A stretch of DNA of 64,000 nt, from positions 43,707 to 107,706 of the forward strand of contig NZ_BBPO01000018.1 of the NCBI RefSeq assembly GCF_000787815.1, in the 5' to 3' direction. Below are positions 26,201 to 33,461 of this stretch, in pieces (position 1 is the stretch's first letter; each line of letters opens with the position of its first letter). A program made the position numbers and the translations under genes. A model generated the notes under the pieces. The model did not search any database. It had not been told where the DNA came from and saw nothing but the letters and a program-made list of their open reading frames with translations. This DNA comes from Streptacidiphilus neutrinimicus. Lineage in GTDB: Bacteria > Actinomycetota > Actinomycetes > Streptomycetales > Streptomycetaceae.

Positions 26201-26360
26201 CCGTCCCCGTCCAGACAGCACGGAGCCAGCTCAGGCGCGTCTCCGCGCTGAGAGGGGACGGGTCATCCAGTTCGGGGACCGGCGGGACATGGAGGTCCGG
26301 CACGGCGACCGCGCGCACGAGTGCGGTCTTGCCTGCGCGAAACGCGCCTCTCGAAGTCAT
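23289..26360 (-). CDS. LanB-type lantibiotic dehydratase (full length)
   Basis: 1023 aa from ATG 26358-26360 (MTSRGAFRAGKTALVRAV) with GGAGG five bases upstream. The first 720 residues are the glutamylation part (typical segments: LVRAVAVPDLHVP, PFGLFAGVTTATVG, RFYETFGIGTMVPLAEV). From about residue 740 the elimination domain follows (LLATLYGDLRRQDALL, WWFIRFRDPQHHLRLR, TSYREMGRWG). It uses glutamyl-tRNA to dehydrate Ser/Thr of the precursor. It lies after the precursor gene and an attenuator-like hairpin, and its stop overlaps lanC. Confidence 0.92.
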   Translation of the reverse strand: MTSRGAFRAGKTALVRAVAVPDLHVPPVPELDDPSPLSAETRLSWLRAVWTGTDFTEALEHASPDLVSQVRGLLSSSAPPDRDVRRAVAAVARYALRAEQRATPFGLFAGVTTATVGPRARATWGPEHHALARASAEWLHAVVERLEACPELVERLPVLVSNTVQVRGGRLIVPYESNTDNDRRRAVEASMSLTPPVRAVLDAAQAPISVGALAGKLIAEFPDADGSSAQRLIQGLIRHRVLITNLRAPSTETDALDYLLAQLDAARAGAVAPVADLVRELGAVQRDLRGCDTRSGRARAAARMRAAVPGLRRHPLALDLRLSADVEVPQNVAYEIERAAAVLARVSPLPYGTAAWKAYQRRFYETFGIGTMVPLAEVVADSGIGLPDGYPGTPSDGRRSRVSTRDDALLRAAQAAILDGRDEVLLTDDLIAAMDLGPETPRLPPHLEVGVRIHAASAEELQRGRFQLEMTSVSRGLGVTIGRFLTVLTPEDRARLEVELAELPAADTGTIAAQMSFPPLHPGSAHVTRTPQVLPTVISVQEHRAPRCDVLTPADLAVACDGRRMYLAAPERSQRIEAVGMNALNLREHTPPLARFLIELSRAQAAQVTMFDWGAASAMPFLPRVRHGRTVLAPARWRLEAAELPGRDRLQDRWDAALDDWRTRRRLPQRVLLAEGDQRLLLDLGLGPHRTLLRQYLSRAGVAVLLETPDASAYGWCGGRAHEVVVPLTAVRPPAWPKLPTPSPARRFSAAQVQTPGVSPLLLATLYGDLRRQDALLAEHLPDLLDRLGSPPWWFIRFRDPQHHLRLRIALPDPDAFADTARTIGTWANELRAAGLLSDLRLPTSYREMGRWGSGAAWTAAEEVFRADSRAVLGLLAQRQRPPQRALVAAQTIAIAAAFLGDTKAAMRWLSTHILAVAPGPVPRPQFRETVWLADPTDDWAALRGAPGGEAVVAAWAERDHALAAYRTRLHVSDGQGIRLDDVLSSLLHVHFVRHVAVDFPEEAICLYLTRAAALAWMSRRTP

Positions 26361-26384
26361 CAGAGCCTCCAGGTCGGCCGGACG

Positions 26385-26422
26385 GCCGGTGCCTTCGCGC
26401 TGCAAGGCGCAAAGGCACCGGC
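26385..26422 (-). terminator. Attenuator-like hairpin between precursor and lanB
   Basis: A 16-bp stem with one mismatch (26,385-26,400 and 26,407-26,422) and a 6-base loop stands between the precursor stop and the lanB ribosome site. Such hairpins usually let only part of the transcripts pass, so the peptide is made in excess over its enzymes. Confidence 0.65.
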
Positions 26423-26443
26423 ACAGTTCTATGCCTGTTGCTG

Positions 26444-26608
26444 TCAGGCCACGTTGGTGGTGCAGGCGCCGCAGGTCTCGCCGCAGCCGTCGTCGGTCAG
26501 GTTGACCAGGCCGGCCGGGTCGGCGACCTCGACCAGGGTGACGTCCAGCTCGAAGCCGCTGACCTCGGTGTCCGGCTGCGCCTTGGTGATGTGCTGGATG
26601 TTGCTCAT
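26444..26608 (-). CDS. FxLD-family lanthipeptide precursor
   Basis: 54 aa from ATG 26606-26608 with GGGGAG five bases upstream. The leader (MSNIQHITKAQPDTEVSG) is followed by Phe19-Glu-Leu-Asp22, the FxLD motif that names the family. The C-terminal core is rich in Gly and Cys: Cys42, Cys46 and Cys49, with Thr38, Thr45, Thr50 and Thr51 as dehydration sites, so up to three thioether rings are possible. Asp30, Asp39 and Asp40 are candidates for the cluster's methyltransferase. No transporter or protease gene is seen next to it. It is the first gene before lanB, separated by an attenuator-like hairpin. Confidence 0.92.
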   Translation of the reverse strand: MSNIQHITKAQPDTEVSGFELDVTLVEVADPAGLVNLTDDGCGETCGACTTNVA

Positions 26609-26685
26609 GTCGACTCCCCTTCGGAGCGCGGGAACAGAAGTGGTGCATTGCGGGCCGCTTGGAGCGGCCGGATGGGCTCACATCG

Positions 26686-26807
26686 GCGAGGTATCCCCTC
26701 AGTGCCATCGCCGACGTGAGCCGCTGTGACGTGCCGGGACGAGGGAGCCCGACGCATCACGGCCCTGCTGGTGAAGCAGGGCGCCTCTGCTGTGGGTTGA
26801 GCAGAGG
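26686..26807 (-). terminator. Group of three hairpins upstream of the precursor gene
   Basis: Between the 171-aa gene and the precursor are three inverted repeats: 26,784-26,807 and 26,762-26,782 (8-bp stems) and 26,686-26,721 (14-bp stem, one mismatch). The first two lie straight after the 171-aa stop and look like a terminator pair; the third may sit at the start of the precursor transcript. This suggests that the precursor has its own promoter. Confidence 0.5.
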
Positions 26808-26809
26808 GG

Positions 26810-27325
26810 TCATGGGAGGGGCCATCTCAACAGGGCCACGTAGACGCCGGCGGCGAGGAAGGCGGGCAGACCGAGCCCGTATGCCAGGCGGCGGATCCGA
26901 GAGGGCCGCCGTGGTGTGGCGTGCCGTCGACGTACCGGCACGGGCACAGTGCGCAGACGAGGCAGGTTGATCGCGCCAGCCGGAGGACACACGGAGACTT
27001 CGTAGCGGGCTTGGTCGTCGACGAGCGCGAAGGTGACCGGCAGCCCGTTGTCTAAGCGGCGGGCGGCGACGCGCTGCGCGCCGACGTCGGTCATCCAGTC
27101 CTCGGCGATGCGTTGTGCGGAGTCGTCAAGCTGCGCGGCGGTCTCCCACAACTTGCGGTGCAGCCACTGCAGGGCCGCGCTCGGCGTCGGAGCGGTGTAC
27201 CGGCTCAGCCAGTAGCCGCCCTGCGTTCCGTCGACCGGGAACGCCGTGTGAGTGCACGCGTACGCGAGGGGAGTCAGCCGGTCGGCGCTTGCGCCGGCAG
27301 AAGGGGGAAGAGTGCTGGTCAGCAT
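26810..27325 (-). CDS. Hypothetical protein with a C-terminal membrane anchor
   Basis: 171 aa; ATG 27323-27325 overlaps the end of the ATP-binding gene. Residues 1-130 are soluble (YWLSRYTAPTPSAALQWLHR, then VTFALVDDQARYEVSVCPP). A basic stretch (RRRHATPRRPSRIRR) precedes one hydrophobic segment (LAYGLGLPAFLAAGVYVALL) at the end, so the protein is probably tail-anchored with its body in the cytoplasm. Last gene of a coupled run of four upstream of the lanthipeptide precursor. Function unknown. Confidence 0.65.
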   Translation of the reverse strand: MLTSTLPPSAGASADRLTPLAYACTHTAFPVDGTQGGYWLSRYTAPTPSAALQWLHRKLWETAAQLDDSAQRIAEDWMTDVGAQRVAARRLDNGLPVTFALVDDQARYEVSVCPPAGAINLPRLRTVPVPVRRRHATPRRPSRIRRLAYGLGLPAFLAAGVYVALLRWPLP

Positions 27326-27750
27326 GCTTCATCTCCTGTCGGGATGGTCGCCCACACGGTCTTGCCTACGGGGTTTCGGTCGCGGAAACCGACTTCCGTG
27401 GCGAGCATTCGGACGAGCGTCAGTCCGCGCCCGCCCTCGTCCTCGGCGGCGGCGATGACGGGCCTCGGTTGCTTTTCGCGGCTCGGGTCGGAAACCTCAA
27501 CGATCAGCGCCTGGTCGTCGCTGAGCAGCGCGACGTGGACCAGGTGCTTGGTATCGCAGTGGCGGATGGCGTTGGTCAGCAGCTCGCTGACGATCAGCTC
27601 GATGTCGTCGATGGTCGCGGGCGGGACGCCGATATCCGTCAGGGCCCTGCGGGACTGGTGCCGGGCGAGTGCGACGGCCTTGGGGTAGGGGGTGAACCAC
27701 ATGTCCCATACCTCGGCTCGCGCAGCCTCAACTTGGGTTGCCTGCGTCAT
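27319..27750 (-). CDS. Anti-sigma-factor-like ATP-binding protein (HATPase)
   Basis: 143 aa. It has the GHKL ATPase boxes of RsbW/SpoIIAB-type proteins: N-box SELLTNAIRH, G1 box VEVSDPS, G2 box EGGRGLTLV. Such small proteins are abundant in Streptomyces and act as anti-sigma kinases or as orphan partners of XRE/DUF397 systems. ATG 27748-27750 overlaps the upstream 56-aa gene (ATGA), and its stop region overlaps the next gene. It probably takes part in control of the lanthipeptide cluster. Confidence 0.85.
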   Translation of the reverse strand: MTQATQVEAARAEVWDMWFTPYPKAVALARHQSRRALTDIGVPPATIDDIELIVSELLTNAIRHCDTKHLVHVALLSDDQALIVEVSDPSREKQPRPVIAAAEDEGGRGLTLVRMLATEVGFRDRNPVGKTVWATIPTGDEAC

Positions 27751-27917
27751 GGCGTTGGCCTCTCGCGTCCGGACTTCCGCAGATCGCGGGGAATCCTCAA
27801 GCGCGGGGCCTGGCAGGCACCCTCGACCGTCTCGCTGGCGGGGTGAAGGCCTGCCGCGGCGAGCAGCAGGTCGCGCCGGCGTTCCCAGTCCGAGGCGCTG
27901 CGACGAGGCGTGGTCAT
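27747..27917 (-). CDS. Small hypothetical protein, 56 aa
   Basis: A short frame MTTPRRSASDWERRRDLLLA... is joined by ATGA overlaps to both neighbours: its ATG lies in the stop of the 77-aa gene and its stop in the ATG of the ATPase gene. The overlaps, the direction and the G/C-rich third positions argue that it is real. The product is basic and Arg-rich with one helix. Function unknown. Confidence 0.6.
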   Translation of the reverse strand: MTTPRRSASDWERRRDLLLAAAGLHPASETVEGACQAPRLRIPRDLRKSGRERPTP

Positions 27918-28147
27918 GACGCCTCCTGCTCGTCGAGGCGCAGGAGGTTCGCCAGCTCGTCGCGCAGCGCCTGCGCGTCCTCGGCGGTCAGGACGAGCGT
28001 GGTCTCAGCCACGCACACGCGGGAGCCGACTCGGCGCAGTCGCACGGGGACGGAGATGCGGCCGGCTTGGGTCATCTCAGGAGTGCCGGGGGCGCGTTCG
28101 ACGCGCCATGCCCGTAACGTTCCGTGCGGGGGGTGACGGTTCGTCAT
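27914..28147 (-). CDS. Small hypothetical protein, 77 aa
   Basis: First gene of the coupled four-gene run (77 aa, 56 aa, ATPase, 171 aa). The product starts MTNRHPPHGTLRAWRVERAP, has a beta-rich middle (RISVPVRLRRVGSRVCVAET) and a helical end (AEDAQALRDELANLLRLDEQ). The stop overlaps the next start as ATGA. The 79-base gap to the XRE/TPR gene upstream could hold its promoter. Confidence 0.62.
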   Translation of the reverse strand: MTNRHPPHGTLRAWRVERAPGTPEMTQAGRISVPVRLRRVGSRVCVAETTLVLTAEDAQALRDELANLLRLDEQEAS

Positions 28148-28226
28148 GCTGTCACCGTAGAAGCACGGTTGGTGAGCGGCCCTGAGGAAAAATCAGGGCT
28201 TACAACTGGTCAGGGCTGAGTGATCT

Positions 28227-29456
28227 TTACGCGGTCATGCCGATGTGCTGCGCCACGGCCCTCAAATCCTGCCGCCACATGGGCTTTTCCCGCTTGAGCA
28301 GGTCAGCGACGGCCTCGCGGACCAGGGGCGAGTAGCCCACCTCTTCGGGTGACTGGTCGGTGATCCGCTTGAGCATGTAGACGGTGGCAAAGTCGTCTCG
28401 CTGGATGCGGTTGCAGTTCATGACCTCGATCAGGTACCGGGTCCGGCGCTCCAGCGGCAGGTCAGGGTTACCGTCCTCGACGGTGTCGGCCACGCGCAGG
28501 GCCTCCGCCGTGTCGCCCTCTTCGGCCCGAAGGTGCACCGCGTGCATGGCCACATTGGTCGGGCCGAAGCACGTGTGCCAGTCGTTGCGGTCCTGGCCGA
28601 TTCGCAGCGCCATGCGCTCAGCCCCTCGGTACAAGTCCCAGGCGACTGGGCCTTGGTGGGCGCGTACGGCGGCGACCGACGCCTGTAGGTGGAGCGCTCC
28701 GTAGGCAGACAGGTGCTCGATCGGCGCGTCGTCGCTGGGCGTGCAGTTGGCGATCGCCTCCCTGGCCAAGGCGACGCTGTCAGCGACCTCGCCAGAGGAC
28801 GTCAGGACGCAGGACAGGTTCCACGTCGCAGCGGCGAGCAACGCGGGGTCGCCGACCTGGTCCGCGAGCGACAGCCCGCGGTCGGCGGCGACGCGGGCCT
28901 GCACAGGCTCGCCAACGCGCCGAAGCCAGATCTGTGCCAAGCCGTACATGGAGATCAGGAGGGCAACGGCCTGCTTCTCCTGCTCTTCGCCTTCGGCGTC
29001 ACGCACGGCGGCGTAGCCCTGCCGCAGCAGGTTCGGCAGCCGGCGGCCGACTTCGGCGTACCGGTCCTTGGTCTGGGTCTCGTAGACCAGCCACGCGTCA
29101 TCCACAGCTTGTCGGTACTCGTCCACAGGCACCTCGCTGATGCCGGACGGCAGGAGGGAGAATGGCAGCGCGAGTACCCGCCGGATCGCGGGAACTGCTT
29201 CGTGCTCGGTCTGCGGCCCGGACACGGCGCCGGTCAGCACCCCGCCGGTCAGGTCCGCCAGGTCGCGGATGTGCAGCACACGGGCCAGGTCGATGAGGAC
29301 GGACAAGCGGTCGATGGGCAGCACGCCCTTCTCGACCTTGTAGGCCCAGTTCTCGGACCTGCCGACGAGCTCTGCCATGGCCTTCTGCGACAGCCCCGCG
29401 CGCTCGCGGTAGTACCGAATGCGCTCACCGACGCCGAAGTCCTGCTCCAAGCCCAT
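28227..29456 (-). CDS. XRE-family regulator with TPR-like C-terminal domain
   Basis: 409 aa from ATG 29454-29456 (MGLEQDFGVGERIRYYRERA). Residues 8-65 form the helix-turn-helix (LSQKAMAELVGRSENWAYKV is the recognition part). Residues 110-400 are helical repeats like those of TPR-type regulators that respond to a peptide or small ligand (DPALLAAATWNLSCVLTSSG, PVAWDLYRGAERMALRIGQD). It lies next to the lanthipeptide cluster in the same direction and divergent from the HAD gene, so it may control the cluster. A far-upstream in-frame start is ignored because it has no ribosome site. Confidence 0.82.
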   Translation of the reverse strand: MGLEQDFGVGERIRYYRERAGLSQKAMAELVGRSENWAYKVEKGVLPIDRLSVLIDLARVLHIRDLADLTGGVLTGAVSGPQTEHEAVPAIRRVLALPFSLLPSGISEVPVDEYRQAVDDAWLVYETQTKDRYAEVGRRLPNLLRQGYAAVRDAEGEEQEKQAVALLISMYGLAQIWLRRVGEPVQARVAADRGLSLADQVGDPALLAAATWNLSCVLTSSGEVADSVALAREAIANCTPSDDAPIEHLSAYGALHLQASVAAVRAHQGPVAWDLYRGAERMALRIGQDRNDWHTCFGPTNVAMHAVHLRAEEGDTAEALRVADTVEDGNPDLPLERRTRYLIEVMNCNRIQRDDFATVYMLKRITDQSPEEVGYSPLVREAVADLLKREKPMWRQDLRAVAQHIGMTA

Positions 29457-29620
29457 GACCTGAGTTCCCCTCAACCGCGCGCAGCCGATGCAACCCTCCA
29501 CTGTCAGGGTACGGCCACGGCCAGTGCTCGCGGGAGTGTGTTCCCGACCGGACGCCCGCGTGGTATACGGTGCCCACACGCCCATACGGGGGTGCGCAGA
29601 CCTGTACGGAGAGCCTCAGC

Positions 29621-30244
29621 ATGCAGAACTACCGCGGCCTGATCCTCGACTTCGGTGGCGTCGTCACCATCCGTATGCGGCTCAATGGCGAAGCCTTCGA
29701 GCGAAGTGAAGGGCTGACGCCCGGGGCCTACTTCCACGCGCTGAACGAGCACCCGGACGGCGTCGCGATCTACAAGGCCCTGGAGGTCGGCGAGGCGACC
29801 CAGGAGGAGTGGAACCAGGTCATCGGCCGCATCCTCCGGGTCGATCCCACGGACCTGATGCGTCGCGCGTTGGCCAACCTGCCGCTGGAGCCCCGCATGG
29901 TTGACGTGGCGCGCCGCGCCCGTGCCGCAGGCATCAAGGTCGCCATGCTGTCCAACAGCTTCGGCCTGACCCCCTACAACCCCTACGCGGCGCTGGGCAT
30001 GTGGGACGGGAAATGGGATGCGATCGTGCTCTCCGAACAGGTCGGAGTGCGCAAGCCAGACACGGCCATCTACCAGCACACCCTGGATCTGCTCCAACTC
30101 AATGGCGACGAATGCGTGTTCGTTGATGACCACGAGCACAATCTCCCACCTGCAGCAGAGTTGGGCATGCACACCATCCACCACACCGACGCTGAGGACA
30201 CGGTTGCCCAGCTGGATGCCCTCCTTGGCTGTGTGACCGGCTGA
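29621..30244 (+). CDS. HAD-superfamily hydrolase
   Basis: 207 aa from ATG 29621 with GGAGAG eight bases upstream. Motif I is DFGGVVT near residue 11 with Gly at the second Asp position, as in several HAD-IA subfamilies; motif II is MLSNS, the Lys of motif III is in GVRKPD, and motif IV is FVDDHEHN. It probably hydrolyses a small phosphorylated or halogenated substrate. The next gene on the strand, 19 bases later, is a broken HD-domain phosphohydrolase gene. Confidence 0.85.
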   Translation: MQNYRGLILDFGGVVTIRMRLNGEAFERSEGLTPGAYFHALNEHPDGVAIYKALEVGEATQEEWNQVIGRILRVDPTDLMRRALANLPLEPRMVDVARRARAAGIKVAMLSNSFGLTPYNPYAALGMWDGKWDAIVLSEQVGVRKPDTAIYQHTLDLLQLNGDECVFVDDHEHNLPPAAELGMHTIHHTDAEDTVAQLDALLGCVTG

Positions 30245-30263
30245 CCGTCAGGAAGGACACGGC

Positions 30264-30845
30264 ATGACCGACCAGCCCACACCCGAGGCCATCGGCACTT
30301 CGGGCTTCCTGCTGGAGTTGGGCATGCTCAAGCGTGCCAAGCGCAGCGGCTGGTGGATCGCCGGGGTCACGGACTCTGAGTCGATCGCTGAACCCTCCTA
30401 GCAAACGGCCGTCATCGGCGCCGTGCTGGCCATGATGGAGGGGGCTGACCCGGCGAAGGTGGCACTGCTCGCCACGTTGCACGACACCCAGGAGACTCGC
30501 GTCGGGGATATTCCCTGGATCGGCCGCCGCTACCTGACGGCAGCCTCGAACGAAGACGTCACGGCCGACCAAGTCGCGGACTCCCATCCGCGTGTGGCTG
30601 ACGGGATCAAGTCACTCATCGCGGAGTACGAGGCCCGGGAAACCCCAGAGTCGCAGGTCGCACACGATGCGGATCTGCTCGACTGCGCGCTTCAGGGCCT
30701 GGAGTACCTGCAGCAGGGCCACGTCCAGGCCCGCGAGTGGGTCAACTCCACGAAGGCCAAGCTCAAGACGTCCTCCGCGATCGCTCTCGCCGACGCAGCG
30801 AAGGGCATGACGATCACGGAGTGGCAGCGCACCTATCTGCGCTGA
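30264..30845 (+). pseudogene. HD-domain phosphohydrolase gene, inactivated
   Basis: The frame opens at ATG 30264 (MTDQPTPEAIGTSGFLLELG), meets TAG at 30,399-30,401 and continues open in the same frame to 30,845. Around the stop the translation is IAEPS*QTAVIGAVLA; in HD-domain 5'-nucleotidases of this type the expected text is AEHS followed by Trp or Phe, so the first metal-binding His reads Pro and a likely Trp codon reads TAG. The second half still has the LHDTQE metal site and DADLLD. Two disabling changes in three codons suggest decay. An internal start at 30423 would lack the first His. Confidence 0.78.
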
Positions 30846-30904
30846 ACAGCCTGAGTGCCTGGCGGCCTCCCTCTTGGAGTGCAGGAGGCACCGAACTCGC
30901 CCTC

Positions 30905-31201
30905 TCAGGCCGATTCTCCAAGCGGCTGGCCCGCAGCATCTTCGGCGCCAGCACCGAGGGTGGCCGGCTCGACGCCGATGACGCGCAGGATCTCAGCGGA
31001 AGCGACTCGGTACCCGCCGGCGGGAAGGCGGATCACGGGGCACGGGTATGTGCCGGCCTTCGCCTGCCGGTAGCCAGTGCTGCGGCCGAGCCCGAACGCC
31101 TGGTTGGCAATGTCGAGGTCGACCACTGCCGGCAGGGCCAGCACCTCAGCCAGGGTCAGAGCCTTGTAGAAGTTCGGTCCGGTCCGCGCGTGTGCTCCCA
31201 C
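30905..31201 (-). CDS. Excisionase-like small DNA-binding protein
   Basis: 98 aa. The stretch VDLDIANQAFGLGRSTGYRQ reads as a winged helix-turn-helix of the MerR/Xis type, followed by a basic strand (YPCPVIRLPAGGYRVASAEI) typical of element excisionases. It is divergent from the XRE regulator and integrase operon with an 89-base gap. It probably assists excision by the neighbouring integrase. Confidence 0.68.
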   Translation of the reverse strand: MGAHARTGPNFYKALTLAEVLALPAVVDLDIANQAFGLGRSTGYRQAKAGTYPCPVIRLPAGGYRVASAEILRVIGVEPATLGAGAEDAAGQPLGESA

Positions 31202-31290
31202 AGCTTCCTCCCCAGGGTTCTTCCTCCGTGATCGAGGACACCCTAAGCAGATTCGCTCCAGAAGCGTGAATCAGGACTATTATCGTTCTC

Positions 31291-31938
31291 ATGGAGACTC
31301 TGGAGTGGATGCAGGAGCTGACGCGCCGGGTGGGGGCTCAGGTGGCAGCCCAGCGCAAGCGGCTTGGCTGGACCGGGGCGGAGCTGGTCGGTGCCTGTCA
31401 GGCACTGGGGTACAGCAAGCTCTCTGCCTCGGCGGTGTCGAAGATCGAGACTGGTGGCCGCGACGGGTTGACGCTCGCCGAGCTGCTGGTATTGGCCGAG
31501 GCACTGGGCGTTCCCCCCGTTAGCCTCGTCTTCCCGTTGTCCGGCGGCGATGTGAACAAGACGCCAGTCAAGAGCGTGACGGCCTGGGAGGCGGCCTCGT
31601 GGTTCACCGGGGAGGAGCCGTTGGAGGAACCTGCTGGCGAGGGTACGCCTCGTGGGGATCTGGAAGATCATCGCAGCCATGTCCTCTCCGTCCAGGCCGC
31701 CGTGCAGAGCGACCGCCTGGCCAGCGAGCGGCGGCGCCTGGCCTCCCGAGTCGAGGACCCCGAGCAGCGGGACCTGGCGCAGGAGAACGCAGCGGCCTTC
31801 GAGCAGATCGCCAGGAAGGACTGCCTGGCGTTGGGGAGGCTGCGGGACGACATGCGCCGTCGCGGCCTCAGCCCTTCTCCCCTGCCCCGTGAGATCGCCT
31901 GGGTGGACGACTCGGACTCCGGCAGGAGCGGCCGATGA
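31291..31938 (+). CDS. XRE-family regulator upstream of the integrase
   Basis: 215 aa. Residues 10-80 form a helix-turn-helix (GAQVAAQRKRLGWTGAELVG ... LSASAVSKIETGGRDGLTLA) and are followed by ALGVPPVSLVFP, a common end of the XRE domain. The C-terminal part is charged and coiled (RLASERRRLASRVEDPEQRD). The stop overlaps the integrase ATG (ATGA), so both are made from one message and the regulator may set integrase levels. Confidence 0.85.
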   Translation: METLEWMQELTRRVGAQVAAQRKRLGWTGAELVGACQALGYSKLSASAVSKIETGGRDGLTLAELLVLAEALGVPPVSLVFPLSGGDVNKTPVKSVTAWEAASWFTGEEPLEEPAGEGTPRGDLEDHRSHVLSVQAAVQSDRLASERRRLASRVEDPEQRDLAQENAAAFEQIARKDCLALGRLRDDMRRRGLSPSPLPREIAWVDDSDSGRSGR

Positions 31939-33461
31939 GTGACACCGGCGTGGAGCGCAGGTGCACCTGCCGGATACCGGGCACCCGGCGCGCGTACGGC
32001 TCGCAGTGCCCCAAGCTGAGCAATCGTCGGCACGGCACGTGGCGGGCACGGCTGACGCTGTACCCGGCGACGGACGGGCGGGTCCGCCGCTTCGCCCGCC
32101 AGGGCTTCGCCAGCAGCACCGCCGCCGGAGAGTTCCTCGACGCCGTGCGCGCGCTCATGAGCGTCCCGGCCAAGGAGGACGCGGATGCGCGGACTGCCAT
32201 CAGCGATCTCCTGGAGGAGTGCTCAAAGACCGGTGGTCCTCTGCCCGAACTGACCGAGATCACCCGAAGGTACGCGGTCCGGGTGAAGTTGACCGATGAG
32301 GTGACCGTCGGCGACTGGCTCGACCAGTGGCTGGAGGGCAAGGCGGCACTGCGGCGGACCTCCCGCAGCAGCTACGAGGGGCACGTCCGCAACCACCTCA
32401 AGCCGCACCTGGGCCACCACCGCTTGGGCAAGCTCGAAGTGGTCCATGTGGAGCAGATGTTCGCGAAGATCACCGAACAGAACGCGGCGATCCTGCTGGC
32501 CAACGCCGAACGCGCAGCGGTGCGTGACAGGCTCAACGCGACGCCGAACAAGGGAGCGGCACACCGGGCGCTCCGGAAGGAGCTGCGCGGGCAGCTCGCC
32601 GGCTTGCCACCCTTCCGTCGCATCACGGACGTGGCCACCCAGCACAGCATCCGCCGGACGCTGCGCGCAGCGCTCAACGTGGCGATCCGCCGACAGATCA
32701 TCCCGAACCTGAACGTCGCCAGCCTCACGGAACTGCCCGCCCCGAAGCCGCGGAAGGCTGTCCTGTGGACACCGGAGCGTATCCGAGCCTGGGAGAAAAC
32801 AGGAGTTCGGCCGTCACCGGTCATGGTGTGGCCGCCGCACCTAATCGGCCGCTTCCTCGACGGCATCGCCGACCACCGCCTCTACACTTTCTTCCACCTC
32901 ATCGCGTTCCGCGGCCTGCGCCGAGGCGAAGCCTGCGGTGCCCGGTGGACCGACCTGGACGAGGAGAACGCCTCGCTCAACGTGGCAGTTCAGTTGGTGC
33001 AGGACGGATGGGACGTCTACGAGGGGATCCCCAAGACCGAAGCCGGCAGCCGTGACGTGGCGATGGACACGGAGTCGATGTCCCTCCTTACACGACAGAG
33101 GGTGGTCCAGCGGGACGAGTTCGTCGCCCTCGGCCTGGACCCTGCGGATGCGGTCAGGATCTTCACCGACGAAGACGGGAAAGAACTGCACCCAGGCAAG
33201 ATCACCGATCTGTTTGAGCGGCTGATCGCGTCGCTCGGCCTGCCCCCGATTCGCCTGCACGACCTGCGGCACTGCGCTGCGACCCTGGCTCTCGCTGCCA
33301 ACGTCGACATCAAGATCGTCTCCAAAATGCTCGGCCACAGCTCCACCACCATCACCCGCGAGATCTACGGCACCGTCCTCCGGGAGCTGTTCCACGCGGC
33401 GGCCGAAGCCGTCGTCGCCTTGGTCCCCCGGGCCAGGCGAGCAGGCGTGGCGGGCGCCTAG
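31935..33461 (+). CDS. Tyrosine-recombinase integrase
   Basis: 508 aa. The catalytic set is visible: Arg in GLRRGEACGARW near 325, HDLRH at 442-446 (His442, Arg445), His468 in MLGHSS and the nucleophile Tyr478 in REIYGTV. The N-terminal 100 residues carry a Cys pair (CTCRIPG...CPK) and an arm-binding domain; residues 120-250 form the core-binding domain. It probably recombines at the tRNA-Lys 3' end (copies at 38,612 and 61,378). The TAG stop is also the left edge of the IS982 insertion; the protein is intact. Confidence 0.92.
   Translation: MSDTGVERRCTCRIPGTRRAYGSQCPKLSNRRHGTWRARLTLYPATDGRVRRFARQGFASSTAAGEFLDAVRALMSVPAKEDADARTAISDLLEECSKTGGPLPELTEITRRYAVRVKLTDEVTVGDWLDQWLEGKAALRRTSRSSYEGHVRNHLKPHLGHHRLGKLEVVHVEQMFAKITEQNAAILLANAERAAVRDRLNATPNKGAAHRALRKELRGQLAGLPPFRRITDVATQHSIRRTLRAALNVAIRRQIIPNLNVASLTELPAPKPRKAVLWTPERIRAWEKTGVRPSPVMVWPPHLIGRFLDGIADHRLYTFFHLIAFRGLRRGEACGARWTDLDEENASLNVAVQLVQDGWDVYEGIPKTEAGSRDVAMDTESMSLLTRQRVVQRDEFVALGLDPADAVRIFTDEDGKELHPGKITDLFERLIASLGLPPIRLHDLRHCAATLALAANVDIKIVSKMLGHSSTTITREIYGTVLRELFHAAAEAVVALVPRARRAGVAGA

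Noticed and set aside
30905..31201. Xis-like protein as the BREX island's own excision factor
   Set aside because: It lies 7 kb outside the island and beside the integrase of the left element, so it belongs to that element.
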